From the NCBI GenBank assembly GCA_020055645.1, contig CM034546.1:71610001-71674000 (forward strand): 64,000 nt of DNA, read 5' to 3'. Positions 26,475 to 38,552 of this stretch are shown here, one piece after another; the first letter of the stretch is position 1, and every line of letters begins with the position of its first letter. Below the pieces are notes generated by a model. That model did not search any database, had not been told where the DNA came from, and was given only the letters and a program-made list of their open reading frames with translations. Made by a program: the position numbers and the translations under genes. This stretch comes from Tomocerus qinae (taxonomy: Eukaryota; Arthropoda; Collembola; Entomobryomorpha; Tomoceridae).

Positions 26475-29400
26475 TTAGTTTTGTTGCATTTGACCTTGCT
26501 CCTCACAAGTCCCTTCGGCGATGTCATTAATTGCTGTAAATAAATGTAGATCATGTTAATGTATGAGTAAGTGTACGAACAGAGTGCAAATTAATTAGTT
26601 AAAGAGAAGTCAGCCACTGTGGATTAAAGTTTTCTTAAAATATCTTTCACATGGAATACATCTTACGTTTTGTTTTAGCTTCGCAACCCAATAGACACTT
26701 ATTGTTATACGTTTTCATGTTTGTCAAATCACACACCTAGTACAGAAAACATTTTTGTTGGTCATAAGATTAAACTTATTTATGTGAATGTTTATTAATG
26801 GATTTATGGCCGAATTTTTTTTACCGGATCATAAATTTTAGGGCAAGCACACAGTCCTAGAATAAGAAAAAAAGTTTAATAGTACAATCACTTCTAATAT
26901 AAACATTTTCCGCATTAACTACTATTCTATTGATATAACTGCATAAAACTTGTTAGGAGAACTAACCTAATGATCGTCCGACCATACCCTTACAATTTGA
27001 ATCTGGACCTTTATCAATTCCTATAAATATTTCAGCATCAAAAATGTTATGTTTAACAATCACTTCAACTTAATATAATCATTATATGCACTCTGAATAA
27101 CTCTCTTAATGCAAACATAGATATGTATTTACCAGCACAGTCAAGCAAACAATTGTTATTGTAAATATTCCCATCGCTTCCGCAAACTGAAATACAAATA
27201 TAAATCCATTATAATATATGAGACAGCCAAGAAGTTAAAACTACAACTATTTCCCGTCTATGGAAAATTCAAAACGTTGAAATCCTTAAATGTTGATGAA
27301 ATAATAAATTATATAATTGTGACTATGAATGTCAGATATTGATTAACAATAACCTGGAATGTATATCTTGGGACAGTCACAAGTCTCACCACCTGAATAA
27401 TATTAAATCAAATATAATATAGATAATGATATTGATTATAGATATTGACAAAATTATGTGAATGTGTACTTACCCATCGATCTAGCCATACTTCCAGCCG
27501 TATTACCTAAACGTAAATCTACTTTGTATATTTACCATATCAAACAATGTGCATCTGTATAGTGTATGTAAATGTAATGTTAGTATTTTAGTATAGCAGG
27601 AAATAATTAATTACTTAATTACCAGTCAATTTATTGTGGCCATGACCCGGACAGGCTCCATGTTTTATTGTAGTTACATCCACATTCAAATCTTTTTTGA
27701 CATAAAAGGTTCAAAAAAATTAAAAACACCGAAGAAATAAGGCAACAATTTTCCTTACGTCTATGCAATTAGCCCATAATTAAGACAAATTCTTTTAGCC
27801 ATTTTGACCTAAGTATTTAGGGGATACAAATTCAGTTTTTGTTTTCTAAAAATGGTATGAACTAAATTTGTCCTATTGTGACTTTATTACAAGTGAGGCT
27901 TATGATGTCAACACTTCATACCATAACAATCTACTTCACATTGGCCATTATAAGTTACTCCATCGATGCAATATGGGTCATAATCTCTTTGGGGACAGTT
28001 ACAACGTCTACGTGCTTCCCCAGGAATACCTAAAGATAAAAAAAGATTTTTCGTGATGATGAGTTACTACATACCTAGGTACACATATTAATAGTAATTA
28101 CCCTCAGCATTTCGCATCCTACTCTCTTCTGGAGACCCGTCCTTTCCATTTTCACCATTTGTCTTGCAGGATTTTTTTGATTCCATTTCAACCCCTGTAT
28201 TAAATTTCATGTTCATTGGATTCAAAAGGTTAGTTACTAGGCTATCTGATGTTTTGAACTTTGAACGTCAGTCTGTAAACATGACACATACAGCCGCAGC
28301 CCTCTAGCTTTTTAGCTTATTTAAATTCAGCTTTCAGAAACTGGGAACAGTTTTAAAAATTGGGAAAGAAATGCAATTAGGCGCTGAAAGCCTACTTTCA
28401 GCGACTAATTGCTTCCCCCTAAATACGGACTTTCACCGCATTCTCATCTCAAATTAACATAATATAAGTTTAGTTTGAATTTCACTAATTTCAATTAGAC
28501 AAGGACGAATCATTTTTCCTTCAAAGGTCAAATAAATTTTCATTCGGTCGAATACAGATTTAGTTGTTATTAGGATAGACCAATCTGGACCGAAAGCGAA
28601 ATTCGATGGAGTGAGTTGGGGATAATCTAGTACCGAAGTTGCAAAAAGCGAATATGTACTAACATTCACTGCAAAGTTATTACAGATATATACAAATACT
28701 GAAAATCAATTATTGTTTTATTTTACCTGCACATTCAAGTAGACATTTGTTCGCATAAGTTTTTCCATCTGATTGGAAGAAACAATGATATATCTATTAT
28801 TATGACTTCCCTGATATTTGTTTATGTTCGCACAGAAATAGTATATAAGTATATACCCTGTATCCAATATTTTTTTTAAATAGGGGTGTGCTAATATTAA
28901 TCTACCTTTTCCACAGACTGGATCCATAATACGATTACATGCACATCTTGATTTAGTTCCGGGTTGCCCTGTGAAGATCGCAGGTGGCATCGACTCTGAA
29001 CACATTCCTTCCACGAAAAGTGAGTATCCTTTAAAAATATAGATGTGCAAAACAAACGATTTTGAAACAGGTATAGTTATTAGTTATATACCTCTTACAA
29101 TATTAGACTTATCAACTTCCAGGCGTTTTGGTAATTGTAATTGTTATAACCATCATATTAGTGACACCAGGAATACTAATTACTTAAAAGTGCTGATTTT
29201 CTCTGAAAAAGAAGCCAAAACGAAGCAAGGAAATTACTAAGCACCGAAAATTTTTGCCACCCTGAAAATAATTTTTTGATGGTAATTACAATGTGACATA
29301 AACATTATCATGACCACTACAGCAATGTGACAAGTCACAATAAGTTTTTTATGAACATTGGCCAAAATTTTTAAAATACTGCAAACCCTATTGGGGCGCC

Positions 29401-32400
29401 AAAATTTTTAATTTTTCAATAATTTAAAAAATGTGGCTTGTCACATTGTATTGTCGCAATCATGATGAAATGGTTTGTTACTTTTTAGCTGCCATGATAA
29501 TGTGGATGCAGATAAAAAATTAGGTTTTAGTGAAAAATTGGGTGGGCATGGGTAGGTAGGTGCAGACTACGTGGAGCTGATAAATATATTCTTTTTGTAA
29601 GCAAAGCCATATATACGGGAATAATAGAAATATATTTTTATGGGGGAAAATGGTTGAAAATTGGAGGCTACATGAAACTGATAATTTAGTGTAAAACAAT
29701 TGGTCTTACGTCGGCCCTATTCATTTAGTCGAACAATGAAAAATAAAAATACATAAGATGTGTTATCTTGGAATCCGCAGTAAACCAGTTATTGTGCCGA
29801 AGTAAGAGCAATCGTGTTATGATTGAAATACATTTATACTGCGTGGTAAATGGCGGTGGAGGTCGAAATTACTTGAATCTGTACAATTTTTGTATGCAGT
29901 GGACAATAAGTGATCTGATATCAGATAGAGATTTGATTAAATGGTGCTGATTAAAGCTGATTGAGGGAGGGGAATAGATTGGGGAGCTGAAGACTTCATG
30001 GATTTGGTGGAGATAACATGGATATGTAAACACGTTTTTGAATTTGGAGGAAGAGGAATTGCTCAGCAATGGAAACTACATAGAGCAAAAACAAATTTTT
30101 GTTTGGCGGAAGGTATCGAGTGGGGAAGCGTAGACAACATGGAACCGATAAAAAAATTTTGAGGAGAATGGGTGCAATTTGGAGACTACAGGAAACTGAT
30201 TCATTGGTAGCTGATCGAAATATAGCTATTAATGAGGATAATGGATAGGCGAGACTAAATGGAGTTGATAAAAATAATTTTTTGTTTTGGGAAATGGGTA
30301 TGGAGTTGAAGAAAGCAGCTTATAACAAAAATATTGCAGTTTGGGGGACTTGGTGGGGAATCGAGACTACATGGAAATCATAGAATACAGAGAGGGGCTA
30401 ACGCCCCTTATAGAATGTTTAATTATTATTAATAATAATGTAATAAAAAATTACCGGCACAATTTAGGGTACAACGATTGGGATCTGTAAAAAGTGATCA
30501 AAAAGAGCAATTGTTTAGAATACTATAACAAAATTAAAAGAAACTCCACAAGGTTGAGAATCCCCTGATTAACAACAAGTGGATGTAAAACAGAAATAAA
30601 TATATTTGTGTCAATCTCCTATTATCTTGTAATTTCAAAATTTGTATTTAGCGTAAACTATGCTGTATTACATGCCATAAAAATCTGATCGACAAATCAT
30701 TGATATAATATAGATACGTTCTGAAGTAAGGTTGTTAGTTGTTACAAATTATTAGGTGGATTTAAATTGCATTAACTTTATCTTATTCTTTTATAGCAAA
30801 TATTAATTTTAGCAACAATTTGTCTGGTAAAAACGTTTCAAGAATCACATCACATTGAATACAGAAATTTTGTTTTAAATGTTTATTTAATTTTTTATTT
30901 CTGCTCTGCCACTGCATCTGCAGAGCCATAAAAAACTTTAATAATTTAATAATCAAAATAGTAACTAATAGTTTATCATTAAAAAATATTCTATGTAGGT
31001 ATTCTGCGATTTCGGAGGCGTATCTTTGACTCCGCTTAGCTGCCATAAGTGGAAATCTTAATTCTAATGAAAGAATGTTTACATCGTATTAAGTCAACTT
31101 TATGTTACATTTACATTCACTATTCACTCGACATGAAGCGAAACTAGTCGACGTCTGATAACGTAAAAATACATGTGAGAATTTATATAAAGCTGTCTTC
31201 TGCTAATACTTATAAACTCTCACCCTGAAAACAAAATTTATACAGTTTTTGCTATACGAATAGTGACAAACATAAATTTTTCAATTTCTTTTATTAAAAT
31301 GGCTCCAAAGCTAAAAATTTAGGTTTTCTTGGCACCTAAAAACTCAAAAAGTATTGACAGTTGAAACCGAAGAATAATAAATGCTAAGGGAAGTCGAAGA
31401 CACAATACTACATTCTACATTATTATCATCCCTATGTTATAACCACCGTTTTAGATAAAGCAATATATTTTCCTGCCTATACATAAATGTAACTGTGTGT
31501 GGTAGGGCCTAGGCGTGCTCAGACACTCAGGCACGTATCCAGCAATTTGGGTAAGGGGGCCCTCTACCCTCTTATGGGTACGTGCTTGGTCACGGAATCC
31601 AATACGCATGATCAACTGGATGCCTACCTTTCGAAATTTAGTCACATACAATGGGGGTAGTATTATATATAGCCATTAATTTTGTTGTTTATTATTTATT
31701 ATTATAATGTATAATGGAATGTTTAACAAACATGTCTGTCCATTAGGTCCACAGACGGGTACAAATTCCTAAAAGTAAAATAAATACACATAATGTACAT
31801 TAATACATGTAGTACTTGCTATGATAAATACTTACAGCAGGTTATGGCTAAAGTTAAATATGCATGATCAAGCCCGTATCCAGAGGGTGGGCCCGGGCCG
31901 CCCTGAGGTCCCAAAAAAGACGATTTTTTTTGTCAAAAAGATTAAAAATCCAAAAAAATTCGCGCTTCGCGTGAATATGCAATAAAGGAGGGTTTCCGGA
32001 TAAGGGCACTTCACTTGGCTATTTTCGCTTGACCATTTTTTATAGAGCACACTAGTTTAGAAACTTCAAACTTTCAGAATTCATAGATGATATTCTTGGG
32101 AACATCATTTATGATTTTTGAGTTTGAGGTATCTTTAGTTTCTGAGATTTACCCGTCTTTGTGAAAGTCCTTTACCCTATCTATATACAGGGGAAAAGAC
32201 TTTGAATGCCAAAAAAATTGTGAGCACACAACTCTACAAATCTGAAACTTTTACCATAAGTTCTTCAAACTGTTTAAAAATTATGATGTGAATTTGGGGT
32301 TTGAGGTATTTTTTGTTTTTGAACAAAATTGATTCAAAAATTAAAAATTACCTCAATCCCTTTGAAAAAAGATTTTTCAGATATGAATGCATCTAAAATT

Positions 32401-34070
32401 GACGCTATACCGGTTACCATGTGCTTCTACTGCTTGTATTGGGGATTGATGATCATTTTTTGTTAGATCAAACTCACTACCCAAGGTCAACCAAACTAGG
32501 TATCTCAAAATACATAACCAAAGGTCAACTATACAAGGTATCTCAAAATACTTAACCAAGGTCAACTCAAGGTATCTCAAAATACCTAACCAAGGTCAAC
32601 TCAAGGTATCTCAAAATACCTAACCAAGGTCAACTCAAGGTATCTCAAAATACTTAACCAAGGTCAACACAAGGTATACCAGAATCAGGCATCCTGAAGG
32701 TTGAATTATAGTAGTGGTTGCACCAAAGTGACGACATGCTGCAGAAAATTGGTTTCCCCCAACCAGTTCTCCGAATCGAAATCAGGGAGAAAGTGGTTTG
32801 AAATAACTGGTTGGGGGAAACCAGTTCTCTGGAGCTTGTCGTCACTTTGTCCCTGAGGGCGGAGCCCTGGAAACATTCAAATCACTTTGGGGTTGCACAA
32901 ATACCTATCAATGTTATTATTTTAATTGGGTTAGGTTAAATCCCTAGAAAGCGGGTCCTGGTATGCCCCGTGTATTTCATAGCGCGATTTTTAAAATGTG
33001 CAACCACTACTGCTTTACTTCAACCATCCTGAATTTTCGGTAACTGGAAAATCTTGGTGGCTCAAATAATTCCCTCCCACTCTGAGAGTAAATCGTAAGA
33101 TTTTAAGCCAATAGATTGTCATGCTACGGAAGAGAGCATGACCAAGTCAAAACTTAGAAATTGGGAAATCGTTCCAGTTCAAAAACTATTTAATTTTGAA
33201 AAATACAGGGGCTTTTTGGAAAAATAGGCCACAATAAGCCCTCAAAAAACATGCGGTTTTTCAAAACAAAAACATTTTTTTTAATATGACTTTTTTCCCC
33301 ACGGGGATGTGTTATCAATGTTCTGCGCATCGACAAAATAGCCTTAATTCACCCACTTGTGATTAGGGAGTTACACTGGCAGACATTTTAATGCCCTACG
33401 GGCACAGTTTTCTTGTGAACTCTCTTAGATAGTTGCACGGGCAGGCATACGGAAACTTGGGACGGGCAGCTCTCTAATCCTGATCCACATGGCCATTGCT
33501 AACCGGACTACTTTGTTGTCACCTGGTGTTGCTCGTTGTGGTGTCATTTCTAATCACCTTGGTTGAAATGGTTACACGACTATATGAACTGTACACTAAC
33601 AACTATTGGCAATTTATTTGGTGTATCTTAGGAACAAAATTCTACGATATATTGAAAAATGGCCAGCCCAACATTTTTGCCTCAATTTCAGTGGTTTATA
33701 GCCAACGTTGCTCATCTTATCAGATACTCTCCTTTACCAATGTATTTTGGTGTGGCCCCTAGGTCAAATTCCTGGATACGTGCATGTACATGATTATAAA
33801 ATAACATTAAATCTTACCTTTGTACAAAAGCAGGGCAGCGCTAAAATAATAAATCAGACAATATAAATTATATCCATTATAACTCAGCGGTTAATAAAGT
33901 TAACATTTGCCAAAAATGACACGATGGTAAATAATTATCCAGAAATATAAGGCAGAATTGTAGTAACAAAATGATAATGGGTGTGGCTAAAAGAATACTT
34001 TAGTTTAATTACCGAAAGCTTCGCTTAGAAAAGTCGATAATAATACAAACAACAAGTCTAACAGAAGCAT
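26475..34070 (-). CDS. Secreted four-domain Kazal serine protease inhibitor (13 exons)
   Basis: Kazal domains block serine proteases by presenting a reactive loop. The exons, in transcript order, are 34070-34013, 33840-33818, 31768-31732, 30484-30455, 29028-28906, 28768-28727, 28194-28102, 28029-27922, 27691-27623, 27506-27474, 27392-27354, 27186-27133 and 26533-26475. They join to 255 residues. Residues 1-18 are a signal peptide. Kazal domains lie at 23-59 (PVCGPNGQTYPNRC), 78-114 (PVCGKDGKTYANKC), 145-185 (PYCIDGVTYNGQC) and 210-246 (PVCGSDGNIYNNNC). Each has six cysteines. Likely P1 residues are Lys27, Arg82, Gln149 and Lys214, which suggests trypsin-like targets for three domains. Domain 3 lacks the VCG core. 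Exon 9 has a weak acceptor and exon 11 a GTTATT donor. All phases agree. Confidence 0.82.
28373..28412. repeat. Short hairpin in a Kazal intron
   Basis: GCAATTAGGCGCTGAAA and TTTCAGCGACTAATTGC form a 17-bp stem with one mismatch around a six-base loop. It lies in the intron between Kazal exons 6 and 7. No flanking sequence suggests a microRNA precursor, so it may simply be a small palindrome. Confidence 0.5.
29300..29470. repeat. Imperfect inverted repeat in a Kazal intron
   Basis: ATCATGACCACTACAGCAATGTGACAAGTCACA-type sequence on the left is mirrored on the right, with TGTGGCTTGTCACATTGTA at 29432. The pair flanks an AT-rich centre. It is probably an old MITE in the 1.4-kb intron between exons 4 and 5. 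The rest of that intron (29029-30454) holds no gene that I can support. Confidence 0.45.
30485..31731 (-). other. Kazal intron 3
   Basis: This 1.25-kb intron holds no gene with support. A reverse-strand ORF at 30783-31046 begins MAAKRSQRYASEIAEYLHR but has no recognisable domain. A stub of the CACGTATCC MITE family lies at about 31528-31588. Confidence 0.4.
32482..32680. repeat. 34-bp tandem repeat, about five copies
   Basis: The unit starts AAGGTCAACTCAAGGTATCT and continues CAAAATACCTAACC. The central copies are nearly identical and the outer ones diverge. It lies inside the 1.9-kb hAT-like element and is non-coding. Confidence 0.85.
32725..32848. repeat. Foldback hairpin nested in the hAT-like element
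   Basis: AAAGTGACGACATGCTGCAG (from 32725, continuing to 32768) pairs with 32805-32848. The arms of 44 bp share the core GGTTTCCCCCAACCAGTT. The loop is about 36 bases. Confidence 0.75.
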
Positions 34071-34533
34071 GGTACAGCTCTTGATGTAATAGAACGGATA
34101 ATTTCGGTCGTAGTGATTGTCTATTCTGATTGCATCTGGCCATCAGTGGTAAAAAGGGAAAACTGTCTGCTTAATGTCTCTGTAACCTTCTGCATTTAAT
34201 TATTGTTTAGGTCTTGAATTAAACAATGGTTTATTAATTAATACCAGAAAGACTTAAACAATCAAAATCGATATGAAAGTGAATTATATTATTTAACAAA
34301 CAATACATTGTTTTGCTAAATTTATGCAAAACTTAGGGATAGGGTTTGCTATGATTTTTAATTTTAAATATTTAGTGCAAAGTATTTTAGCCTAATCCTG
34401 ATTTACGTAATAACCTACATACATATAATAATAACAGATTCACGGATTTCTATGAAGTAGTCATTGTAATATTGCTTTCTCTTAACTTTCTCTTATACAA
34501 CACAATTCCGACATAAATTATAAAAACTTTAGT

Positions 34534-34586
34534 TTATTGCATTTGACCATGCTCCTCACAAGTCCCTTCGGCGATGTCATTAATTG
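34534..34586 (-). pseudogene. Copy of the last Kazal exon
   Basis: The sequence duplicates the final Kazal exon (26475-26533) with its acceptor. It ends two codons early at TAA, and no other Kazal exon accompanies it. The surrounding 34440-34680 matches the 3' flank of the Kazal gene. It is a remnant of the same segmental duplication that carries the broken MATH-BTB copy. Confidence 0.75.
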
Positions 34587-34885
34587 CTGTAAATAAATGT
34601 AGATCATGTTAATGTATGATTAAGTGTATGAACAGAGTTCAAATTAATTAATTAAAGAGAAGTCATGTTCCATACTGTAGTTTTCTGGTCTTTTAGGAGT
34701 CTGGATCAATACTATACGATCTTAGAGATTCATTTTCACTAAAAACAAATAATCCTGAGTTAAGCTTGTTATCTGATAAAAATAATATAAATTTTTAGTT
34801 AAACCTTATCCCAAATTTATTTGCATTTTCCATGTAACTATCGTCTAACCCATTCACGTACCTATACAAAATAAGAGAGTCAATT

Positions 34886-35030
34886 ATTTCAAGGAAGGTC
34901 AATAGGGGTAAATTATTTCAAGGGTGGTCAATTATTCCAAGTAGGGTCAATAGGGGGTGAATTAATTCAAGGGGGCTCAATTATTCTAAGGAGGGTCAAT
35001 TGCTTCGAGGAGCGTCAGCTATTATTTGAA
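34886..35030. repeat. Imperfect GGTCAATTATTTCAAGG repeat
   Basis: About six degenerate copies of a roughly 20-bp unit (GGTCAATTATTTCAAGG and variants) lie in an otherwise gene-free stretch (34681-35209). Confidence 0.6.
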
Positions 35031-35209
35031 AGAACTTGTTAACGCGGAAAAAATGGTTGACGAGGGCGGGGGCGGGGGTCAAATCATTTTTATTAATTCG
35101 GCCGAATTAAATCGAATTTTAAGGTCTGCGTAGACTTCTATGCAACTTTATAATTAAGAAGGATACAAAAATTATTTGGCACTATTTTTCTCTTAAATCC
35201 TCTTTCCAG

Positions 35210-36283
35210 TCACACTTTGAGGGCACACAAAGCCACACTCTCGTGTAATTTATTATTCTACAATTTAAATGTCATAATTTAATAAAAGATCAAAATATAA
35301 TAATTTCAACTCTTTAATATGTCCAATAGAATGTTATTTGTCAATTTATAGCCCAAAGTTCTGTTTTCTCAGCCATGTTCCAATCTGAAATGTCCTAGTC
35401 CATCAATCACATTGTAGAGATCCTGGATTTCGAGCATGATGTAAATGCGATGCTGAAGTACATTTATTCAAGCACGTATCCAGATGGGGGTACCGGGCCT
35501 CCCTAAGTATAAAGAAAAAGGCAATTTTTTGTCAAAAAAAGTTTAAAATCCAAAAAATTTACCTATATGCCTTACATTTATTAAAATATTTTGGTGGGCC
35601 CCTAAAATATTTTCGTAGGCCAAATTCCTGGATACGTGCTTGCATTTATTGGTATGAAATTAAACTCTCATATAATTCTGATTACTATCACTACACAAGG
35701 TTTTAAATTTTTTATTTGAAATGGACATCAAATTTCTATTTTATTGTTATGAAATTAAACTCTTTTATAATGCGGATTATTTTTGCTAGACAAGATTTGG
35801 AATTTGAAATGGACATTTTTATGGAAATTTTAATTTATGGAAATTGAAATGGAAATTGAAATGGAATTTTTATAGCTATGATATTTTTATTTAGTGGCGA
35901 ATTACCTGAAGGTATTCTCTCAAAATATTGCCAAGCCGTGCTTCAAATTGGGGATAAGTATTTTATCACCGGATTGAAGGAAGAAGCAGAAGAATTTATT
36001 GCAGGAAATTTCTCTTTGGAAAACGTTACGGATTCGCTCATTCTTGCCGACATGTACAACGCTTCAAATTTGAAGAGGAAAGCCATTAGGTTTTTCAACA
36101 TGTAAGTTAAAACTATTTTTTATCATTTTACAAAAAAGGTATACAAATTGCTACAAATTACTATTACAAATTAAATATGTCTTTCTTTGTATAGAAACAA
36201 AACAATCAATCTGGATACTGGATACTCAGAAAATCATGAACTACAATCCCTCTTTATTGATTGAGTTATACCGGGCATGCTAA
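35210..36283 (+). pseudogene. MATH-BTB pseudogene (copy of gene 3 exons 4-7)
   Basis: Only the end of exon 4 (to 35244), exon 5 (from about 35352), exon 6 (35895-36101, still open) and exon 7 (36195-36283) of MATH-BTB gene 3 are present. The whole MATH domain is missing. Exon 5 has a TAG after ..SEM S.. (near 35396) and a 3-base deletion. An hAT-like MITE interrupts the end of exon 5. Exon 7 has a net 2-base deletion that shifts its frame. It is not a functional gene. Confidence 0.9.
35469..35642. mobile_element. hAT-like MITE with perfect 8-bp TSD
   Basis: The 174-bp element has ends CAAGCACGTATCCAG and CTGGATACGTGCTTG and is flanked by CATTTATT on both sides (35461-35468 and 35643-35650). 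Removing the element and one flank copy restores the exon 5 sequence found in MATH-BTB gene 3, which proves a clean insertion. There is no coding capacity. Confidence 0.93.
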
Positions 36284-36986
36284 GCTAATGCCTTAGTTAT
36301 TAGAGCTACTACCAGTACAATTACGTTATTATGTTATTTTGCTATGTTCCGAGTTTAAGTATAAATGTTTTGATTAATTTTGTGCCTGTTAAAATCCCAA
36401 TAATTAACTTCATAAAAAATATTTGATTTAGTTTGAGTATTCAGACACTTTCTGTGTAGAATGTAGTTTGTATCAAAATTTACTAGATAATTTGTTTGAA
36501 GCGTCGTTATTTATTTACTTATTGTATTTAGGTGTATTCAACGAGAATTTCCATGATCACTTTATTCATCACACTTACCATATTAAGCACAATAATTAAT
36601 TGTTATAGTTTTGTAAATATCCTTTAATTATGAATTATCATTAAATTTCGTCTCAAATTTCACGATTTCGAATTCATAAATACGATTTCAAAAATGTCAA
36701 AATTATTTCTACTTTGCATATAATTTTTCATAAAATTATGGACTAGTGTACTCAATCATAAGTCGTACTTGCGTTGCTCTAGGGTCTTTGCTTATTTCTT
36801 TGTTTACAACCATCAACTTGGTCTTGGTATCGCATAAATTATTAAATGTACCTATAATTTAATATTATTATACAGTAATTATTCTAATTCATATCCAATG
36901 ACTGTTGACCCAGATTTGCAAAATGCTATTGCTACTTATTCGTATGAAGCGGTTTAAATTGATAAATTTTTTATCGGAGTGATATT

Positions 36987-38552
36987 TTACAATTGAATGG
37001 AAAGCAATGCCGTAATGGTGTGATTTAATGTAAAAATGAAAAATGTAATGACGGTTCCTTTTGTAACACGGAAGAATGAACCAACTTGAAAAGTCAATGG
37101 CCGAAGTGCTGAAATTTCTTTTCGCATTAGTTTAGAGATGATAGTAGACTGCCATATCCTTATGCAATGAATGGAGTCCGTATTCAGTTTTCCACTTGTG
37201 ACAATTAAGTTACTGGTGTTAATTACTGTAACAATGGTGCAGTAAGGTGCTAAGAAATACAATGGTATCCCAAGTTGATGGTACATTTTTACCATGCCAA
37301 AATTAGCTACTAATAATACAAATATATTTGCTCCCCAATGAGCTGGTGTAGTAAATTGGGTCATTTTACTAAATAATTTGTTCATTAATAATAAAACGTT
37401 ATACAATTTGCGGACACCAATAAATTCTCTCCTATTTAAAATTATAAAGTTTGTACTATTTTTTTCTTTTTGGGGTACGATGCTTGTTAGTAAATTAAAA
37501 ACTGTTTGAATATACAAGATTGCTATTCCATTGTACAAAATGATACCCAACATCCCAAATGTTGTAAAGCATACATGATGCACAAATATTAATAGATATA
37601 AAATAGGATGGTCTATCCCTAATAATTTCATTGTACAAGAGAAAATGTGGAAATCCAATTTGATAATGACTAATGATGCCATAGGAAGTGCAATGAGCAC
37701 AAAAGGAAAGACTGACTTGGTAGCATAGCTCGTAATTCTCGTTGCTGGAGTTTCCTTATTTTTGTGACCAGGAAAATTTTCTAAAATATACAAAATTTGT
37801 GATGATCATTTATAGTATTACGCTTGTAAGATTGGTAAACGCTGGACGGAGATTGTTCTCTAAATATTCGGTTTACTCGAATATACGAACAACGCATTTG
37901 AAATTCGGATTGAAAATTTCGTTTTTATAAATATCAAATCGAGAGGGTTAGTCATTTTTAAGACAGTATAGGATATTAACATGTACTTATAACTTATGAA
38001 CTTTTGTAAAACTTATGAAACTAAAGTACATGCAAAAATCTCATACTGTCTTAAACGACTAACCCTGTACAACTGATTAGAAAATGAATGCTTTGAAATA
38101 TTCGATTTTATTTTCAATTCCAAGCGTTTCAATACCAAAATTCATTATAGTTTCTAGAAACATTAATATTATTTAAATTTCTTACTGTTTCTCTCATTGT
38201 ACCATAGAGTGTTGGTCATCATGAGGCAAATATCATTATTGTTATTCAATGTCATGCTGTACACCAAAAAACTGAAAACTCCAAGTGTAGTAAATAAAAA
38301 TAGAAATACTAGCTGCGAAATATTAAAAAGTGTACTTTCCGTGTAAATCTGTGCTAATAGAATACCAACTCCATAAATTGATGTAGCCAACAAGTTTGCC
38401 ATTCCGCAATACGACAAAAGTATTTTTTTTCTTTGTCGGGTAGGCATTACGATTTTTCTTTTACTGTCGTAATCTAAAAATCCCAATTTTAATTTATCAC
38501 ATGTCCTAAAATAATATTCCACACAATCCAAAATCACCTGTATATTATTCAT
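36987..38552 (-). CDS. Gustatory-type chemosensory receptor 2
   Basis: Predicted chemoreceptor channel like the gene at 4189 but very divergent from it. There are two exons, 38552-38186 and 37780-36987. The donor is GTAAG and the acceptor TTTTAG, and the intron splits a Lys codon. The joined product has 386 residues and about seven hydrophobic segments. The C-terminal region has the family-like pattern PLTFQVGSFF followed by a final transmembrane segment, NHTITALLSIQL. The start ATG is the first in frame after an AT-rich leader with no frame extension. The 400-bp intron contains a MITE at 37947-38067. A broken exon 1 copy lies at 25668-25933. The receptor class is likely. The ligand is unknown. 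Confidence 0.72.
37947..38067. mobile_element. Short MITE of the GGTTAGTC family
   Basis: The left end GGGTTAGTCATTTTTAAGACAG is complemented at the right by CTGTCTTAAACGACTAACCC. The element is about 120 bp and lies in the receptor 2 intron. It is the minimal form of the family whose long-armed member sits in esterase 1 intron 1. Confidence 0.7.

Larger units (their letters stand above)
31869..33786. mobile_element. hAT-like non-autonomous element, 1.9 kb, in Kazal intron 2
   Basis: The ends are CAAGCCCGTATCCAG and CTGGATACGTGCATG, the terminal inverted repeat of a family with three more copies here. It is flanked by 8-bp repeats TGCATGAT (31861-31868) and TACATGAT (33787-33794), one mismatch apart. 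The interior has a 34-bp tandem array, a foldback hairpin and no transposase, and looks composite. The insertion sits between Kazal exons 2 and 3 and enlarges that intron to about 2 kb. Confidence 0.75.

Noticed and set aside
30783-31046. Reverse-strand ORF beginning MAAKRSQRYASEIAEYLHR inside a Kazal intron
   Set aside because: Its start faintly recalls MSAAKRSRSSY of MATH-BTB 5, but nothing after it matches and no splice partner was found.
32482-32680. Evenly spaced 34-bp repeats resembling a CRISPR array
   Set aside because: The repeats are contiguous without unique spacers and lie inside a eukaryotic transposon-like element.
35878-36105. Functional small BTB-tail protein
   Set aside because: The frame is exon 6 of a pseudogene whose exons 5 and 7 are broken and whose MATH exons are missing.
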